From Hypsibius dujardini (Eukaryota; Tardigrada; Eutardigrada; Parachela; Hypsibiidae), in the NCBI GenBank assembly GCA_001579985.1, contig LRSR01006871.1:1-20406 (forward strand): a stretch of DNA of 20,406 bases. Reading direction: 5' to 3'. The notes under the pieces are model-generated. The model did no database searches. It had not been told where the DNA came from and saw nothing but the letters and a program-made list of their open reading frames with translations. Both the position numbers and the translations under genes were made by a program. Below are positions 1 through 10,711 of the stretch, one piece after another (the first letter of the stretch is position 1; each line of letters starts with the position of its first letter).

Positions 1-1
1 C

Positions 2-3000
2 CTGGCTGCACAAACAACTGTTCTTCGGTTCACCGGCTTCCTTCCTCTTTATGCCTACCATTCATCCACCGTCCAAAGGCCTCGAAGGAACCTCTCCACT
101 TACCTGTCTACCATGGTGGCCATCTGCCTCATCACAGGAACCATATACCCAATCACCACAAACTTCATGAGAGCCGTCTACGTACTGGCGTTCCCATCGG
201 TGCAGATAGACACCAACACCGCCGGCTTGGTCCTCCTCATGGAAAAGATACCCTACGGGTTGATTAGCCTACGAGCCTTCCTGGTCTTGATCTTGTTCTT
301 TCGTAAGAGGAACACGTTTTCCACTCTCACCTTAGACATGTCTGTGTGTCTGCCTAGCAACCGCGGTTTCGCTGAACGGATCACTGTTCTCTGTTCATGG
401 GTGGGCTTGATAGTTACGGCGCTGTTTCCCGTGGCGTGGGAGTGCTTCAGCGTCCTCCAAATCCTCATCACGTCAAGGAATACGACGTTGCTATCTCGGG
501 ACGCCTACGAACCGCTTCCCATCCCTGTCGTCTTTTGGCATCATCAACTCAGTGTCTTTCTCCTGCGATGCATACCGTTTATTTTGTCCCAACAGGTGTA
601 CCTCACCGCTATGGTGTTGGCTTGGATGGCCTCAAGCGAATTGAAGCGCATTGCACGGGACATCGCCTGGGAAACTGCCCAATACACCGGTCTGAATTGG
701 TGTTGAAAAGGATTAAAAATAAGAACCCGTAAATTTATATTTAAATTGTCGCCTAATCTATTTCTGTTGTAACAAATTACATGCTTATTTTATTTCGAAT
801 TAACGTTTAATTAAATGCTGAATTAAGGCCCGTTTATAGTCTGAAAGAAATGCTCTCATGAGAAGAAAACATTGCGCGACTATAAACAGCCCGTCCAAGT
901 TTGCGAATCTCACGGACCATAAACAGGGTCGTGCGATCTCGCGTGAAATCTTAAATGAGATTGTGAAGAAGATGTTTTTCAAATCGCTCGCCGAGCGATT
1001 TTCAAACGTCTCATGGCTAGATTTCTGTATACAATCAATGCTCCCCAGGTCCAGGTTTCATCCATTAGGAACAATCCGTTTCTAAGGTTTTCCACCCTTT
1101 TTTGTGATATTTTACTTGGTTTTTTGCGTCAAAAAATGAGCGGGACTACCTTGCGTGGATTTTGATATTTGGGGAGGATCAACAGGGAACTCCCAGATGT
1201 ATGAGATTCTGCTCTGTATCAACACAGGCAACTAAGAAATTTTCAAGTGAATTCGTTCGGAATTTTTTCTAGGAACCTGATCCAGCCCATACGGTTTGTA
1301 CTAGATATCGGGTAGGAACTTAATTTTTGGAATATATTCTCATACAGTTGGCCTCGCAACGGGCAATAATTAAAACTTTTTACTTTGACCAAAATGTCTC
1401 AAATTTAGTAGGATTTTAAAGCGCCGTTGCCAATTTTTTGTTGCTCTCCACCGAGAAGAGACTGATTCGAGTTTTCAGAAAGTCACCAGAATAACGCGAT
1501 GTCCCGCTCCATTTTGTCCGCTTCTGTGTAGCAAACTGCCCGGGGTAGATTGTTATCGTACAGCTAGATCAAATTATGGAAGGGAGCAATAAACCTAACC
1601 GGATATTTTTTATAAAACATACTGGGTTATCAGTTCTATTGAGAAAATTTTCCATTTTATGGCAAGGTGCAGAAAAAAATGAGTTGCGCTTCAGAGCGGA
1701 AGTTTGGGACGAAATTTTAAAATCAACGGTGGCACTTTTGGACACAGGGCTACAACCCTTAAACTGCATTTTTGTCAAAAATGTTTTGTAAGTAAGTTAG
1801 CAAAATTACTGAGGATTAAAAAAAAGTTGATAGATGGCTTTAAGGTTCTCTGAGTGAAGCATAGTGTCGCGGCTACAGAGGAGATTTCGGAGACGTCTCA
1901 AAATGGCTCGCGATTTGCCGAAATTGAAATGATAGTCAAATCTCAGGTTGCCCACCGAATGTATTGATTTTGCATTTTAGCAAGTGTATTTTACTTTTCT
2001 ACAATATTCTTTTGTAATTTTTGTAATTTATTCAGTTCTGAATTTTTTTAAAATGTCTGAAAAAATTGAAACTGGGACATTCTTCTCCACTTTTTGGATT
2101 CACAAGAATTTTAAAGATATGGCTAACTGAATATTTTTTTAAATTCTGATAATTGGAAAATATCTGTTTTAAATAGGGCTTTTAGTAGGTTGGATAACAT
2201 CAGGCGGGTGCAAAGTGAAGATTTCATTAAAAAACAGCTAGTCCAAAAAGTAAGTTTCTACCCGGTAGTTTGATTTCATGCGAAACAGTGAGATTGCAAG
2301 CGTGAGATCTGGAATGAGACAGCGTTGTATTTCGCTTGTTTCATCTCACGTCTCATCCAGTCGGACATCCAAGCCATATCACGGCCTTAAGCTCACTCAA
2401 ATACTTCAACGAAAACAATTTAAGTTCGTTATAACAATTTTATTTGAACTACCGAAAATATGGCTTTTTTTTCTAACTATGCGAATTGACATTTAGATTA
2501 ATTTTGTCAATGAACATAAATTTCCCATCTAGTTTTATTTAATTTCAAACAGGTCACTTAGACAACACCAACCGGAACGCCCCCTCCTCCTTTAGTACGG
2601 CCGCGGAATGTGCAGGCCTACTTTCACAGACTCAGGACAAACTCCATCATTGGACTCGTCAGCATTTCATCCTGTGTGACTTTGCGGAGCATTTGAACGC
2701 ACGTTTTGGTGGGATATTTCTGGCAATATTCAGCCTGGATTACGTGACGGCTCTGTGTTTCGCTTCACGGTTGGTCTTCGGGAGTGCGGACCGACCGGTG
2801 GTGTGGTACGCCTTCGCCGTGAGCAGCGTCGTGTTATTTGGCTCCTACATCACCCTCATGGCGTTCCCGTTGGTTCGGCTGAACGACACGGTAACTTTTC
2901 AAGGAAATGCAAACTTCAAACAAAACAAATCAGCGTAATATTTTTTCATTGCGAATATTGTCGACCGTTTAGAGCAGGGCACTACCCAGGATTATCCACG

Positions 3001-4333
3001 CTCTTGTCGCTGCCGTGGGCAATCTGAAATTCGACGGAAAGGTAATTCAATATTTTTTGGGAAGTAAAATTTTAAAGAAATATTCATTTAAGGTTCGTTG
3101 CAAATGGTTTGGCAAGAATTACTCGTACTTTTTGTTTGGGGACACCCTAGAACGAGTTTCACCTGGAGAACAATCTTCGAAGGTTTGAAGATTGCTGCCG
3201 TAGCAACGTTTTGTCCTTGCATGGACAACAGTTCATCGAATACACCCGACCGTTCTTAGCTAGAGTAAGTCACGTGTAATTCCTGAATTTGCTTAGTGGA
3301 GTCTCGCTTGCTCATAAGTCTAACCTCACTTTGTTAAGACCAGAGACGACGGGAAGATTGAGGCCTGGGCCTGCGTCCAAGCTGGCTGGCTATGACCTTA
3401 GACCAGAATTAGCCTATAAAAGTCACCGAGACTAGAGGACCATACAAAGTGTCATAAAAATTTTACAAAATCCAGGAAATTGGAGTCTTTGCTCGACATA
3501 AAACCAAACCGCTCTCGAGGATCAGAGGTTTAACCACTTGATGGTGCTCAGTGACTCGTATTCACACCTGTATAAGGCGCCTTATCTGATTTCTAAATCT
3601 CATGAACCCAACACGTGCTCCACTCAATTTCACATGTGTGATATATTTCTTGTCTCATTTGGATGCAAAGATGGGTCGCAAACTAGATTTGGGTCTGAGG
3701 GGTAAAACACATGATAAAACAACGTTGTTTGCTTTTGCGGATTGGCTCGAATGACGCTCATGCTACGTTCGTGCTCCTTATTAAAGTGTCATTCAGTCAC
3801 AGATATCACAACCGGAGAGACCTGTCACGAAGGAAAGTCTACTGCCCTAATAACGTTTTTGTCTTTGTGTGACCAGAAATACTCCCACACATAATGCCAC
3901 ACAAAAACATGTTTTTTCACATAAATTAAGTCCAAAGTGGAAAATTTGGCTACAAGTGAAAAAAAGACGTTATTTATTAGGGCTCCTATGCTAGGGCGGT
4001 TTTCTCACAATCAAAACGTACAAAAAATGACGTCACAAATCGGATCGAGCTTCGGACACGCTGTTGATACTATACTGCCAAGGGTGCTTCATGTTCAGTT
4101 TGAGAACATAAATTCCTCTTTTTTACGATTTTCATGATTTAAATGCTGTAATATGATAGTGCAACAAGGGGTAAGAACGCAGTATTAGTTTGTAAAAACT
4201 CACAGGCATGACCGTGCAGATTCTGCGCGTTTCGTATGCTGAGAAGGTGTATCCGTATTCGTTGCAGGCTTTGGCTTTGGCGGTTTCGTTCATCCTGTTG
4301 GCCAGAGATCTTTTCCGCAGCGACCTGAAATGA
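2..4333 (+). CDS. Gene A: gustatory-receptor-like 7TM chemoreceptor (5' partial, five coding exons)
   Basis: Inferred exons: <2-689 (or 701), 2553-2890, 2973-3041, 3151-3264, 4268-4333 (stop TGA). About 424 residues remain; the motif LRFTGFLP near the left edge aligns with LQLTGFL of gene C, so roughly ten N-terminal residues lie outside the window. Exon 1 holds TM1-TM4 including PFILSQQVY; exon 2 holds TM5-TM6. The three last exons align with those of B and C: exon 3 starts SRALPRIIHALV, exon 4 has RRFEDCCRSN and YTRPFLAR, and exon 5 is the TM7 exon (ALALAVSFILLARDLF). Last three introns are phase 0 with donors GTAACT, GTAATT and GTAAGT. Intron 1 is phase 1 and absent from B, C and D; its donor is weak (GTCTGA at 690 or GTTGAA at 702), so that junction is the least sure part. 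Family role, known for GRs: ligand-gated cation channel in chemosensory neuron membranes. An NTT glycosylation sequon lies in the TM3-TM4 loop. No exon carries a stop or frameshift. Confidence 0.77.
690..2552 (+). other. Intron 1 of gene A (1.86 kb), no gene seen
   Basis: This stretch separates the TM1-TM4 exon of gene A from its TM5-TM6 exon. Short open frames occur but none resembles a protein I recognise. Two small hairpin-capable segments are visible: GCCCGTTTATAGTC near 828 pairs imperfectly with GACTATAAACAGCCC near 878, and CTGGAATGAGAC near 2310 pairs with GTCTCATCCAG near 2351. Both could be remnants of short palindromic elements, but I see no target-site duplications. The acceptor TTTCAAACAG ends at 2552. 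Confidence 0.6.
3265..4267 (+). other. Last intron of gene A (1.0 kb), no gene seen
   Basis: The interval lies between the YTRPFLAR exon (donor GTAAGT at 3265) and the TM7 exon (acceptor TATTCGTTGCAG ending 4267). In B, C and D the equivalent intron is only 67-90 nt, so about 0.9 kb has been added here. I recognise no coding sequence or transposon ends in it. Confidence 0.6.
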
Positions 4334-4695
4334 AATCCGCTTGTTCGCTTTCGCGGCGCCCCCTTTCCGGCTCCCGTCACACATCGTCAACAGTATCCCT
4401 AGAGAGATTCGGGGATGTGCACTGATCTGTGGGGAAATTGGTATGCGAAATGCAGAAGTCAGCTATCAAGATATGCTACCTTTTATGTGGTAAATTAATC
4501 TATTTGTCCGGATGACACTTTAAACAATGAAATGCGTAGCTGCAAACACCAGGGAAGTTGTGCTTGAACGCAGGTTTTTCTATTTACATGTAATATTCAT
4601 CGCTTGTTCAATTTGCGGAGCGTCTGCCTTAAACAGTTATACAGGTTCGTTTCATTTGAAGACACCTTTGATGATTTTTCCATTTTTTTAATAAA
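4334..4695. other. Intergenic spacer between genes A and B
   Basis: About 360 bp separate the stop of A from the start of B on the same strand. It must hold the 3' UTR of A and the promoter and 5' UTR of B if they are separate transcripts. I see no AATAAA signal close to the A stop and no convincing TATA box. The B start codon sits in a run of A residues (ATAAAATGG), a favourable context. Confidence 0.45.
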
Positions 4696-6769
4696 ATGGA
4701 GTCCGCCCAAATACTTGTCCTAACATGCATGGGTTTCATCCCGTACGTTGATCGACCGACCAGACATTTCACTTTGAAGGGCTCAGTGCGAGCGATCCCT
4801 GTTTGTCTCGCGATAGCATTGTTACTGGGCACGACCGCAAAAGCTTGTCTGGTACTCGCATTGGTACTGCGGAATTTGCTTTATCCGCAAGAAGTCGGCC
4901 TCAATGTCGAGGGAAAAGTCGGGCTCCTTGCTTTCTTCGAAGACTTTCCGGAATGCGTGATGGGCTTTCGGTCACTGACGGTCTTGGGAATCTTTTTCTT
5001 TAATCGGAAACAGTTTCAACCCTTCACTGAGGCCGTGAACCATTGGCTAGGAGATCATTCCTTACTACTAGAACGTATTAAGGACCTCAATGTTGTGCGA
5101 TGGTCGTATGTCCTGCTGCTTGGAACCTTTGCGGCTCAATTCTTATGGGTTGCGATGGATTGGGCCCGTTTTCTAATCATCGCGCCCAATGTCAATATAA
5201 CTTCAAACAACATTTTGGCGCCTTTTCCCGAACCCCTTCTCACGTGGCAGTACATTGTCATTGACGTCGTATTTATGGCACTGCCGTTTGCCCTTTCCCA
5301 ACAGGTGTATATCTTTGTGCTGGTCTCAGTAACATCTCTACTGAGAACCCTTCGGTGTCTAGATGCTAGTCTAGCGAACACGCTAACAACGCTCAGCGGG
5401 GAGAATCAGCAAAACACGTGGAAGCAGCTTCCGATTGTGCGGAAAAGGCTCGAGGAATGGAAGGACCTGCATCTACGTATCGCAATGGTAACCGATCGGA
5501 TCAATGAGCTCTTCGGGTCGGTAATGTTCGTAACCTTTGGAGCAGACGTGTTGCTGCTGGTGTGCGTTTCATCCCGGCTGGTCACAGACACAATCGCTAC
5601 TCCGTTACTGTTCTGCTATAAATTTGCGTCAGTGGTCCTCTTTGGAGTATATGTTACGTGTTTTCCAATGCCCATGGTCAAGGCTTACGAGACGGTAAGT
5701 GATACACCGGCATATACAGTAAGGGTTTTCAAATTTCGCTTATTTGCAGCGTTTATTTCGCTATTTCAAACTCGCTAATCTCCCTGGTTTTGCACGCCCT
5801 TGCAAGGGTGATGCGAGGACACGCCCCTTGGCTTACCTGAGGCTGTGTCTCCTTCGCTAATCTCGACTCACATGGACCACTCACAAGACAGATGATAACC
5901 GAGAAAAGCAGCTCCCTGTCTGCTCTTCTCGCTTATCTTCAAAACCAGGGAGATTAGCGAGTTCGAAGTAGCTAAATAAACGCTGCAAATAAGCGAACTT
6001 TGAATACCCTTAAAACTGTCGTCATAGGTGTGATGCTCGTATTTGTTGACGTGATTTACCGTTCAGTTTCTCGTTCAATTTACTTTTTGTCGTCCTGCAA
6101 TCCTTGTTTCTTTCGATTTGTGGTGCAAATAATAACTTGGAAAGGCAGTACTCGTATACACTGTTGTATTGTAAGGTCAACGGGGCTTCCAGGTTCTCGA
6201 AGGGAGAACAGATCGTCTCACAGGCAAAACTTTAAACTTAATTGAAATCATTTTCTCCAGAGCTTTGCCTTAGCCCTCAAAGTACAGCAGCTGAGTTACC
6301 TAATACAAGAAGCAACTGACGAGTCGCCAATAACCGAAAAGGTAAGTTGTCTTACATTTCGTGTTCATACAAACGTGTAAGCTTAATAATTCATCTGTCT
6401 AGTTGCGTACTAATACTAGTTCTCAACTCAGACTCATCTTTTCAGGACTTAGGATTGTACGTGATAAAAGATCTGCATCAATTTGAAACAACTTGTCGAA
6501 ATAATACATCATTGTTTCAAGGATTGGAACTAGTCAGCTTTACACGCAGATTGCTTACCAGGGTTAGTGTTTTATCTACCAGTTAACAACAACTGAACCG
6601 GGACTTTATCTGGGTATGTGGATTCAAGTTGTGTTTTTTTTGTTTGTGGCAGGTGTGGACATTTCTTATAACATTCGTCATTATAGCGAAGCAGTTACTG
6701 GGCAGAGATCCAGCAGTTGCGACGTCAGGATTGGCTACCAATAGTACTTCTACCCTTGTAGCTCCATAA
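4696..6769 (+). CDS. Gene B: gustatory-receptor-like 7TM chemoreceptor, complete, four coding exons
   Basis: Exons 4696-5694, 6261-6341, 6446-6562 and 6653-6769 join to 437 residues, normal for GRs. All introns are phase 0 with donors GTAAGT, GTAAGT and GTTAGT and clean acceptors (TTTTCTCCAG, CATCTTTTCAG, TTTGTGGCAG). Hydrophobic segments lie near residues 33-58, 87-103, 136-157, 184-212, 272-293, 303-327 and, in exon 4, 400-416 (VWTFLITFVIIAKQLLG). The PFALSQQVY motif marks TM4 (197-205). A sequon NIT at 167-169 lies in the TM3-TM4 loop. Exon 3 carries FETTCRNNTSLF and FTRRLLTR, shared with the paralogs. Start ATG 4696 is preferred because the frame then reads straight into the GFIP motif matching TGFL in the others. 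Intron 1 is enlarged by a MITE. The gene converges on gene C. GR family channels act in sensory neuron membranes; the ligand is unknown. Assignment rests on architecture and paralog alignment, not a database search. Confidence 0.85.
5722..6010. mobile_element. MITE with 71-bp terminal inverted repeats and TA target duplication, in intron 1 of gene B
   Basis: The left arm 5722-5792 (starting AGGGTTTTCAAA) and the right arm 5940-6010 (ending TTTGAATACCCT) are inverted copies of each other with about seven mismatches over 71 bp. The element is flanked by TA at 5720-5721 and at 6011-6012, as for Tc1/mariner-type transposition. The 147-bp core has no coding capacity. It starts 27 bp after the exon-1 donor. 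The left arm contains a sequence resembling a splice acceptor (CTTATTTGCAG). Confidence 0.85.
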
Positions 6770-7199
6770 TTTAGAATATGCAACTCTTCAGTGTGGGCCG
6801 AGTGAGTGCTCCTTGTTTGGGCTAAAGGGAAAACAAAAGCGCAAATTGTTTTTTTCAACATTGAATTCAAAATTCGGCTTCTTGTCCCTGATCATTTAGA
6901 TATTTGAGAGGGCGTGGGGGCGTGCCCCTTTTCGCACCCCCTGGTCCTACCGTGAAGCGCTTACATCTTTTTTTACGTGTTAAAGCTCGTCCCTCGCTGG
7001 GCGGGAAATTCTTTTGCCAACCTGTCCACGAATCATATCTTTTTGCGTATATTCCTTCAAAAGGTAGTGATGGTGAGTTCAAATTGGTTGGCTTTTCAAA
7101 AGAGGAAATACGACGTGGGTTGTGAGGCAATAATGTCACACCCCTACAACATGGGTGAATCGGCTTGCAATGCTCGCTTCTAAATATTGTCGTGGACCG
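6770..7199. other. Spacer between convergent genes B and C
   Basis: About 430 bp lie between the stop codons of B (+) and C (-), so both 3' UTRs must lie here. The first part matches the sequence after relic E exon 4. A block near 6970-7030 (TACGTGTTAAAGCTCGT onward) is one unit of the GC-rich repeat that is multiplied downstream of gene D. The overlapping open frames on both strands look like chance. Confidence 0.5.
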
Positions 7200-8693
7200 C
7201 TAAACTAGAAACTCTTTCGCTACTAGCACAAAAGAGAATACGAAAGTCCAGATCTGCAATTCAAGAGTAAAATTAAAGCCTTTGTGGTGACAAAAAGCAG
7301 ACCAGATACTAAAATCTTACCCCGACCAAATTGCCACGAGTAAACTCCACAGTCACCGCCGATAAAATGCACGAGTGGTTCCAACACAGAGATTCAAAGC
7401 GAAGCATCCGATCCCTCCATATACCCGCTTCCTGCAAAATGTTCACCCACACATTTACCCGGGAGACAAACGACAATTTAAAAAAACCTGCTAAGTTATC
7501 ATAAGTCACCTTTTTGTCATGGTCCTTTTGGGTTTCAAACGTGATCAAAATGTGCGCTAATTTCGCTAACCTATTACTCTGTCGTTGAAAAATATTACAC
7601 AACGTTTTACAAGCTCGCTCTCGTACATGCCAGAACCAAGTTTCACAGATCTTACCTCTTCCGCCACCATGACCATCGGTATGGGAAACACGATCGCGTA
7701 GACTCCAAAAGCCACCACACTGCCTAACGCAAAGGCGTATTGCCCGAGCGTCTCGGAAATGCTGACAATCCACGAGGACAAGCACAGCATGTTCAAAGCA
7801 TCGAAAACGTGAGTCGCCAGGAACACCCAGCCATAAGAATGATTGATCCGTCTGGCGACGCAGTTGGCCTGCAGTAAAATCTTCTCCCAACGCCGCAGCT
7901 GTTCGGTCATGAGCGTGAAATGATCCGAACTATGATAGACTTTGCTTCCACTGCTGGTGACCTCAATGGTATGTAGCAGTTCATGCTTCAAGGTCTGAAT
8001 AGATTTACTCAGCAACCAGGAAAAAACCACAGCGCCGATGTAGACATGCTGGGATAATATGAAGGGGAAAACGTTCAAGGCCGAATAGACACAGATGTAC
8101 TCCCACGGGTAGACCTGGGTCGGAATGGGATTGAGGTAGTTGCTGCTGTACAACGTGGCGTTCGGTACCGTGGTGAAGTAGTCCACCCAGTCAAAGCATT
8201 CCCACACTACATGGAGTGTTGCAGTAGCAATGAGAAATACTATCGAGAGGCTCTTAAACTTGCGAAATGGCTTGCTGCTGAAGTAAGAAGATGAGAATGT
8301 TATTTTGAGAAGTTCCTCGGTTGCTAAGGAGAGCAAGTGAAGAGAATCACGTTTCCAAAAAGCAAAAATGAGCACGACAATACCGCGGAAGTTGAGGATG
8401 AAATAAGGCATCATCTCCATAATGTCCAAAAGACCGCTTTTACCTGTGCTGTCGAGGTACACTGCCCCGAGCTCCGGATGAACAACCCTGTAGGTCATCT
8501 GGGCAGTTCGAAGTGCCAGATCAGCAAGAGCCCCAGCGATGAGCGTGAGGCCGACAGCTGTGGTCATCCAATGTCGAAGATGGCCGCAGAAGGTCCTAGT
8601 GTGGGCCGGCTGGCTGTTGACAAGGAACCCAGTAAGCTGCAGGCTTAGCGGCAATGGCACAAATTCGTTTGCAGTTGGTCTAGAGCTTCCCAT
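7200..8693 (-). CDS. Gene C: gustatory-receptor-like 7TM chemoreceptor, complete, four coding exons
   Basis: On the minus strand the exons are 8693-7656, 7578-7510, 7431-7321 and 7253-7200, joining to 423 residues. All introns are phase 0, with donors GTAAGA, GTGACT and GTAAGA and lengths of 77, 78 and 67 nt. Hydrophobic segments lie near 43-64, 95-113, 149-170, 198-228, 288-310, 318-342 and 407-421, the last being exon 4 (IWTFVFSFVLVAKEFLV). PFILSQHVY (210-218) marks TM4, and NAT at 178 is a sequon in the TM3-TM4 loop. Exon 2 starts SNRLAKLAH and exon 3 carries LRFESLCWNHS and EFTRGNLVG, aligning with B. The upstream bases CCTACAGA just before ATG resemble a splice acceptor, so a 5' UTR intron is possible. 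The frame reads on past the exon-1 donor for 29 codons; retention of intron 1 would drop TM7. Gene D is a recent duplicate. Family role: ligand-gated chemosensory channel. Confidence 0.88.
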
Positions 8694-9845
8694 TCTGTAG
8701 GTTCTATCACTATGGTTTGGACGAGTTCGAGCGCGAGGCTTAAGAAGTGGTTCTCAAGATCATAATGCGTCAACAGTTCCACAGCACCAAATCACCAAAG
8801 TGAAAATTTCAAATCCCCGGTGAAAAAGCCATGAAGGCTAGAACAATTGACATTAATGCTAGCAGATAACGTTGCCAATACAAAGAGTCCATTATGGGTA
8901 CGTTGACGAATAATGACCATCAGTTCGTGTACATAAATATAGTAAATTCATTTTCTAATTTTTTCTACAATATGTTTCAGTTGCATCTTTGTTTCGCTCT
9001 CCGTCCATACCTTGTGGTGTGTGGTTAAACCAACAACTCGTTTGTATCAAGAGCGCGGGGGCGAGTGGGGGGACGGGGGCTTAGCGGCAATGCGCTCAAT
9101 TTTTTGGATTTAATAGAGAGACAGAGCAAGGGGGCGAGCAAAGAGGGCAGAAAGATGCAAGATAGGAAAATGTTCCATTCAAGTGTTTGAGACCTCCGCA
9201 CGCCCTTGGTTTGGAAAACAAGAAGGTCTACTTAAGGGACAGACTGTGCACCAGTCCTTACTTTAAACAAACACCCTCAAAACGAGTCCATTAAATGTCA
9301 TTGTGGACACTACAAAAATAGTTCTATACGCCTGGGAGCTCAGGGGAGTTAGTTTTCAACCTCGGCTTAGGTTTCTCTTGTATCGGTGGGTGAACCGTTT
9401 TCGCGCGTGTACAATGGATGCTTTGTGTGCCTGGAACGGTGCTAAAGTTGTCTCTTGAGCTCACGGGCATGCACATGTGACCACAAGATAACGCTTACCA
9501 AGTTAAAACCAACTTTTTATTGGGTGCCAAGAAATGAGAGTGATCGAAGCTTAAGCCAATTTTAGCCACAGCGTGCCACTGCTTTCCTCATTGCTTGAAT
9601 TCTTGATTAAGCGTCCGCCAAAAAATTACGAACGTGACCCTATGAAACAGGGATCGCGACTGATTTGCTTCTTTGAAAGCTCCAAGCCTTCCAATGTTTG
9701 GGTATAATAGGCACGAACGCACCATAGTACAGTGCAACTGACCGTGAGTCGGTTCACGGTCCTGACCATGGTCTAGTCGCTTCTTCCCTTTGATCTCATG
9801 CCATACACAAAAAAATTAGTTTCCTTTAAAGGAGTATTTGTGTTT
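8694..9845. promoter_or_regulatory. Upstream region of gene C (duplicated), no gene seen
   Basis: No convincing coding frame occurs here. The sequence is conserved with the region upstream of gene D, with an indel around 8775-8857 where D has about 110 extra bp. It should include the promoter of gene C (reading leftwards), but I cannot name individual elements. The level of similarity over more than 1 kb fits recent duplication rather than a defined regulatory site. Confidence 0.4.
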
Positions 9846-10052
9846 CACTGACAAGGCTCTAACGATGAAATCTGCTGAAGAGCGGGTGTAATCAAATTGG
9901 GACAGCATATCAGCCGTCTAAGTGTGCTCTATTCAATTCTTTCATGTGGTGTTCTGGTTACAACGAAGATATTAAAAAATGCGTGTATATTAATATAGAC
10001 CTTGTGTGACACATAACATTTCTAATAAATAGATAAATAATTTATAATTCAG
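9846..10052. other. Junction between the two duplicated units
   Basis: About 200 bp occur only here, between the end of unit 1 and the start of unit 2. In gene B the corresponding position is inside intron 1, with exon 1 upstream. Here there is no trace of that 999-bp exon. The sequence is AT-rich toward 10050 and shows no transposon ends I can recognise. Confidence 0.55.
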
Positions 10053-10711
10053 AAAAGCAGTACTCGTATATTCTCGTGTATTGTAAGGTCAACAGGGCTT
10101 CCAGGTTTTCGAAGGGTGAATAGATCGTCTCACAGGCAAAACTTTAAACTTAATCGAAGTCATTTTCTCCAGAGCTCTGCCTTAGCACTCAAAGTACAGC
10201 AGCTGAGTTACCTAATACAAGAAGCAACTGACGAGTCGCCAATGACCGAAAAGGTAAGTTGTCTTGCATTCCGTGTTCATACAAACGTGTAAGCTTAATA
10301 ATTCATCTGTCTACTCACGTACTAGTACTAGCACTCAACTCAGACTCATCTTTTCAGGACATGGGATTGAACGTGATAAAAGATCTGCATCAATTTGAGA
10401 CAACTTGTCCAAATAATACGTTATTGTTTCATGGACTGGAACTCATCAACTTTACACGAAGAATGCTTACAAGGAAATGAAACCACTCTGGACGGCGAAT
10501 TTCTTTATACGAGGGGCACTCTGATATGATTGCAAGTGCATTTTTTAAAATAATAGGTTATGCAAAACTTCCTTCAAAATAATTCAACAGGGACAACATC
10601 CAGTTGGGATGACGAATAAAAAGTTTGAGCGAAATCTGTTCACAACTGGCCACAGGCGAGTTGACAAGGTAAAGCCCACTTTAAAAATGAAAACATTGGC
10701 TCATTTGCAAA

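Larger units (their letters stand above)
6141..9845. repeat. Tandem segmental duplication, unit 1 (B 3' exons + gene C + upstream)
   Basis: This block and the block at about 10053-16185 share sequence in the same order and orientation: B/E exons 2-4 with their introns, the 3' spacer, the whole of C/D, and roughly 1 kb upstream of C/D. The left match begins around GCAGTACTCGTATA (6145 and 10057); the right match fades after TTAGTTTCCT (near 9826) versus TTAATTTCCT (near 16176). Boundaries are by eye, about 20 bp accurate. Confidence 0.85.

Noticed and set aside
800-1085. GCCCGTTTATAGTC hairpin as a transposon end
   Set aside because: The inverted match is about 13 bp, imperfect, and no target duplication or partner end could be found in the intron.
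4132-4390. Two minus-strand frames of 82-83 codons
   Set aside because: They lie opposite the TM7 exon of gene A; the plus-strand exon has a clean acceptor and aligns with B and C.
6867-7139. Overlapping frames of 73-95 codons on both strands between genes B and C
   Set aside because: Not conserved as proteins in the duplicated copy, where indels and repeat expansion disrupt all of them; best explained as 3' UTR or spacer.
7309-7890. 193-residue minus-strand open frame overlapping gene C
   Set aside because: It runs through C exon 1 in another frame, through introns, and picks up the true exons 2 and 3 only by coincidence of frame. The spliced model with clean phase-0 introns explains the same sequence.
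8337-8648. Plus-strand frame of 103 codons opposite gene C (and the similar one opposite gene D)
   Set aside because: Antisense to a conserved receptor exon; composition reflects the complementary codons and no independent features are seen.
9831-10052. Remnant of B exon 1 at the duplication junction
   Set aside because: No match to TM1-TM6 coding sequence in any frame; the sequence looks unrelated and AT-rich.
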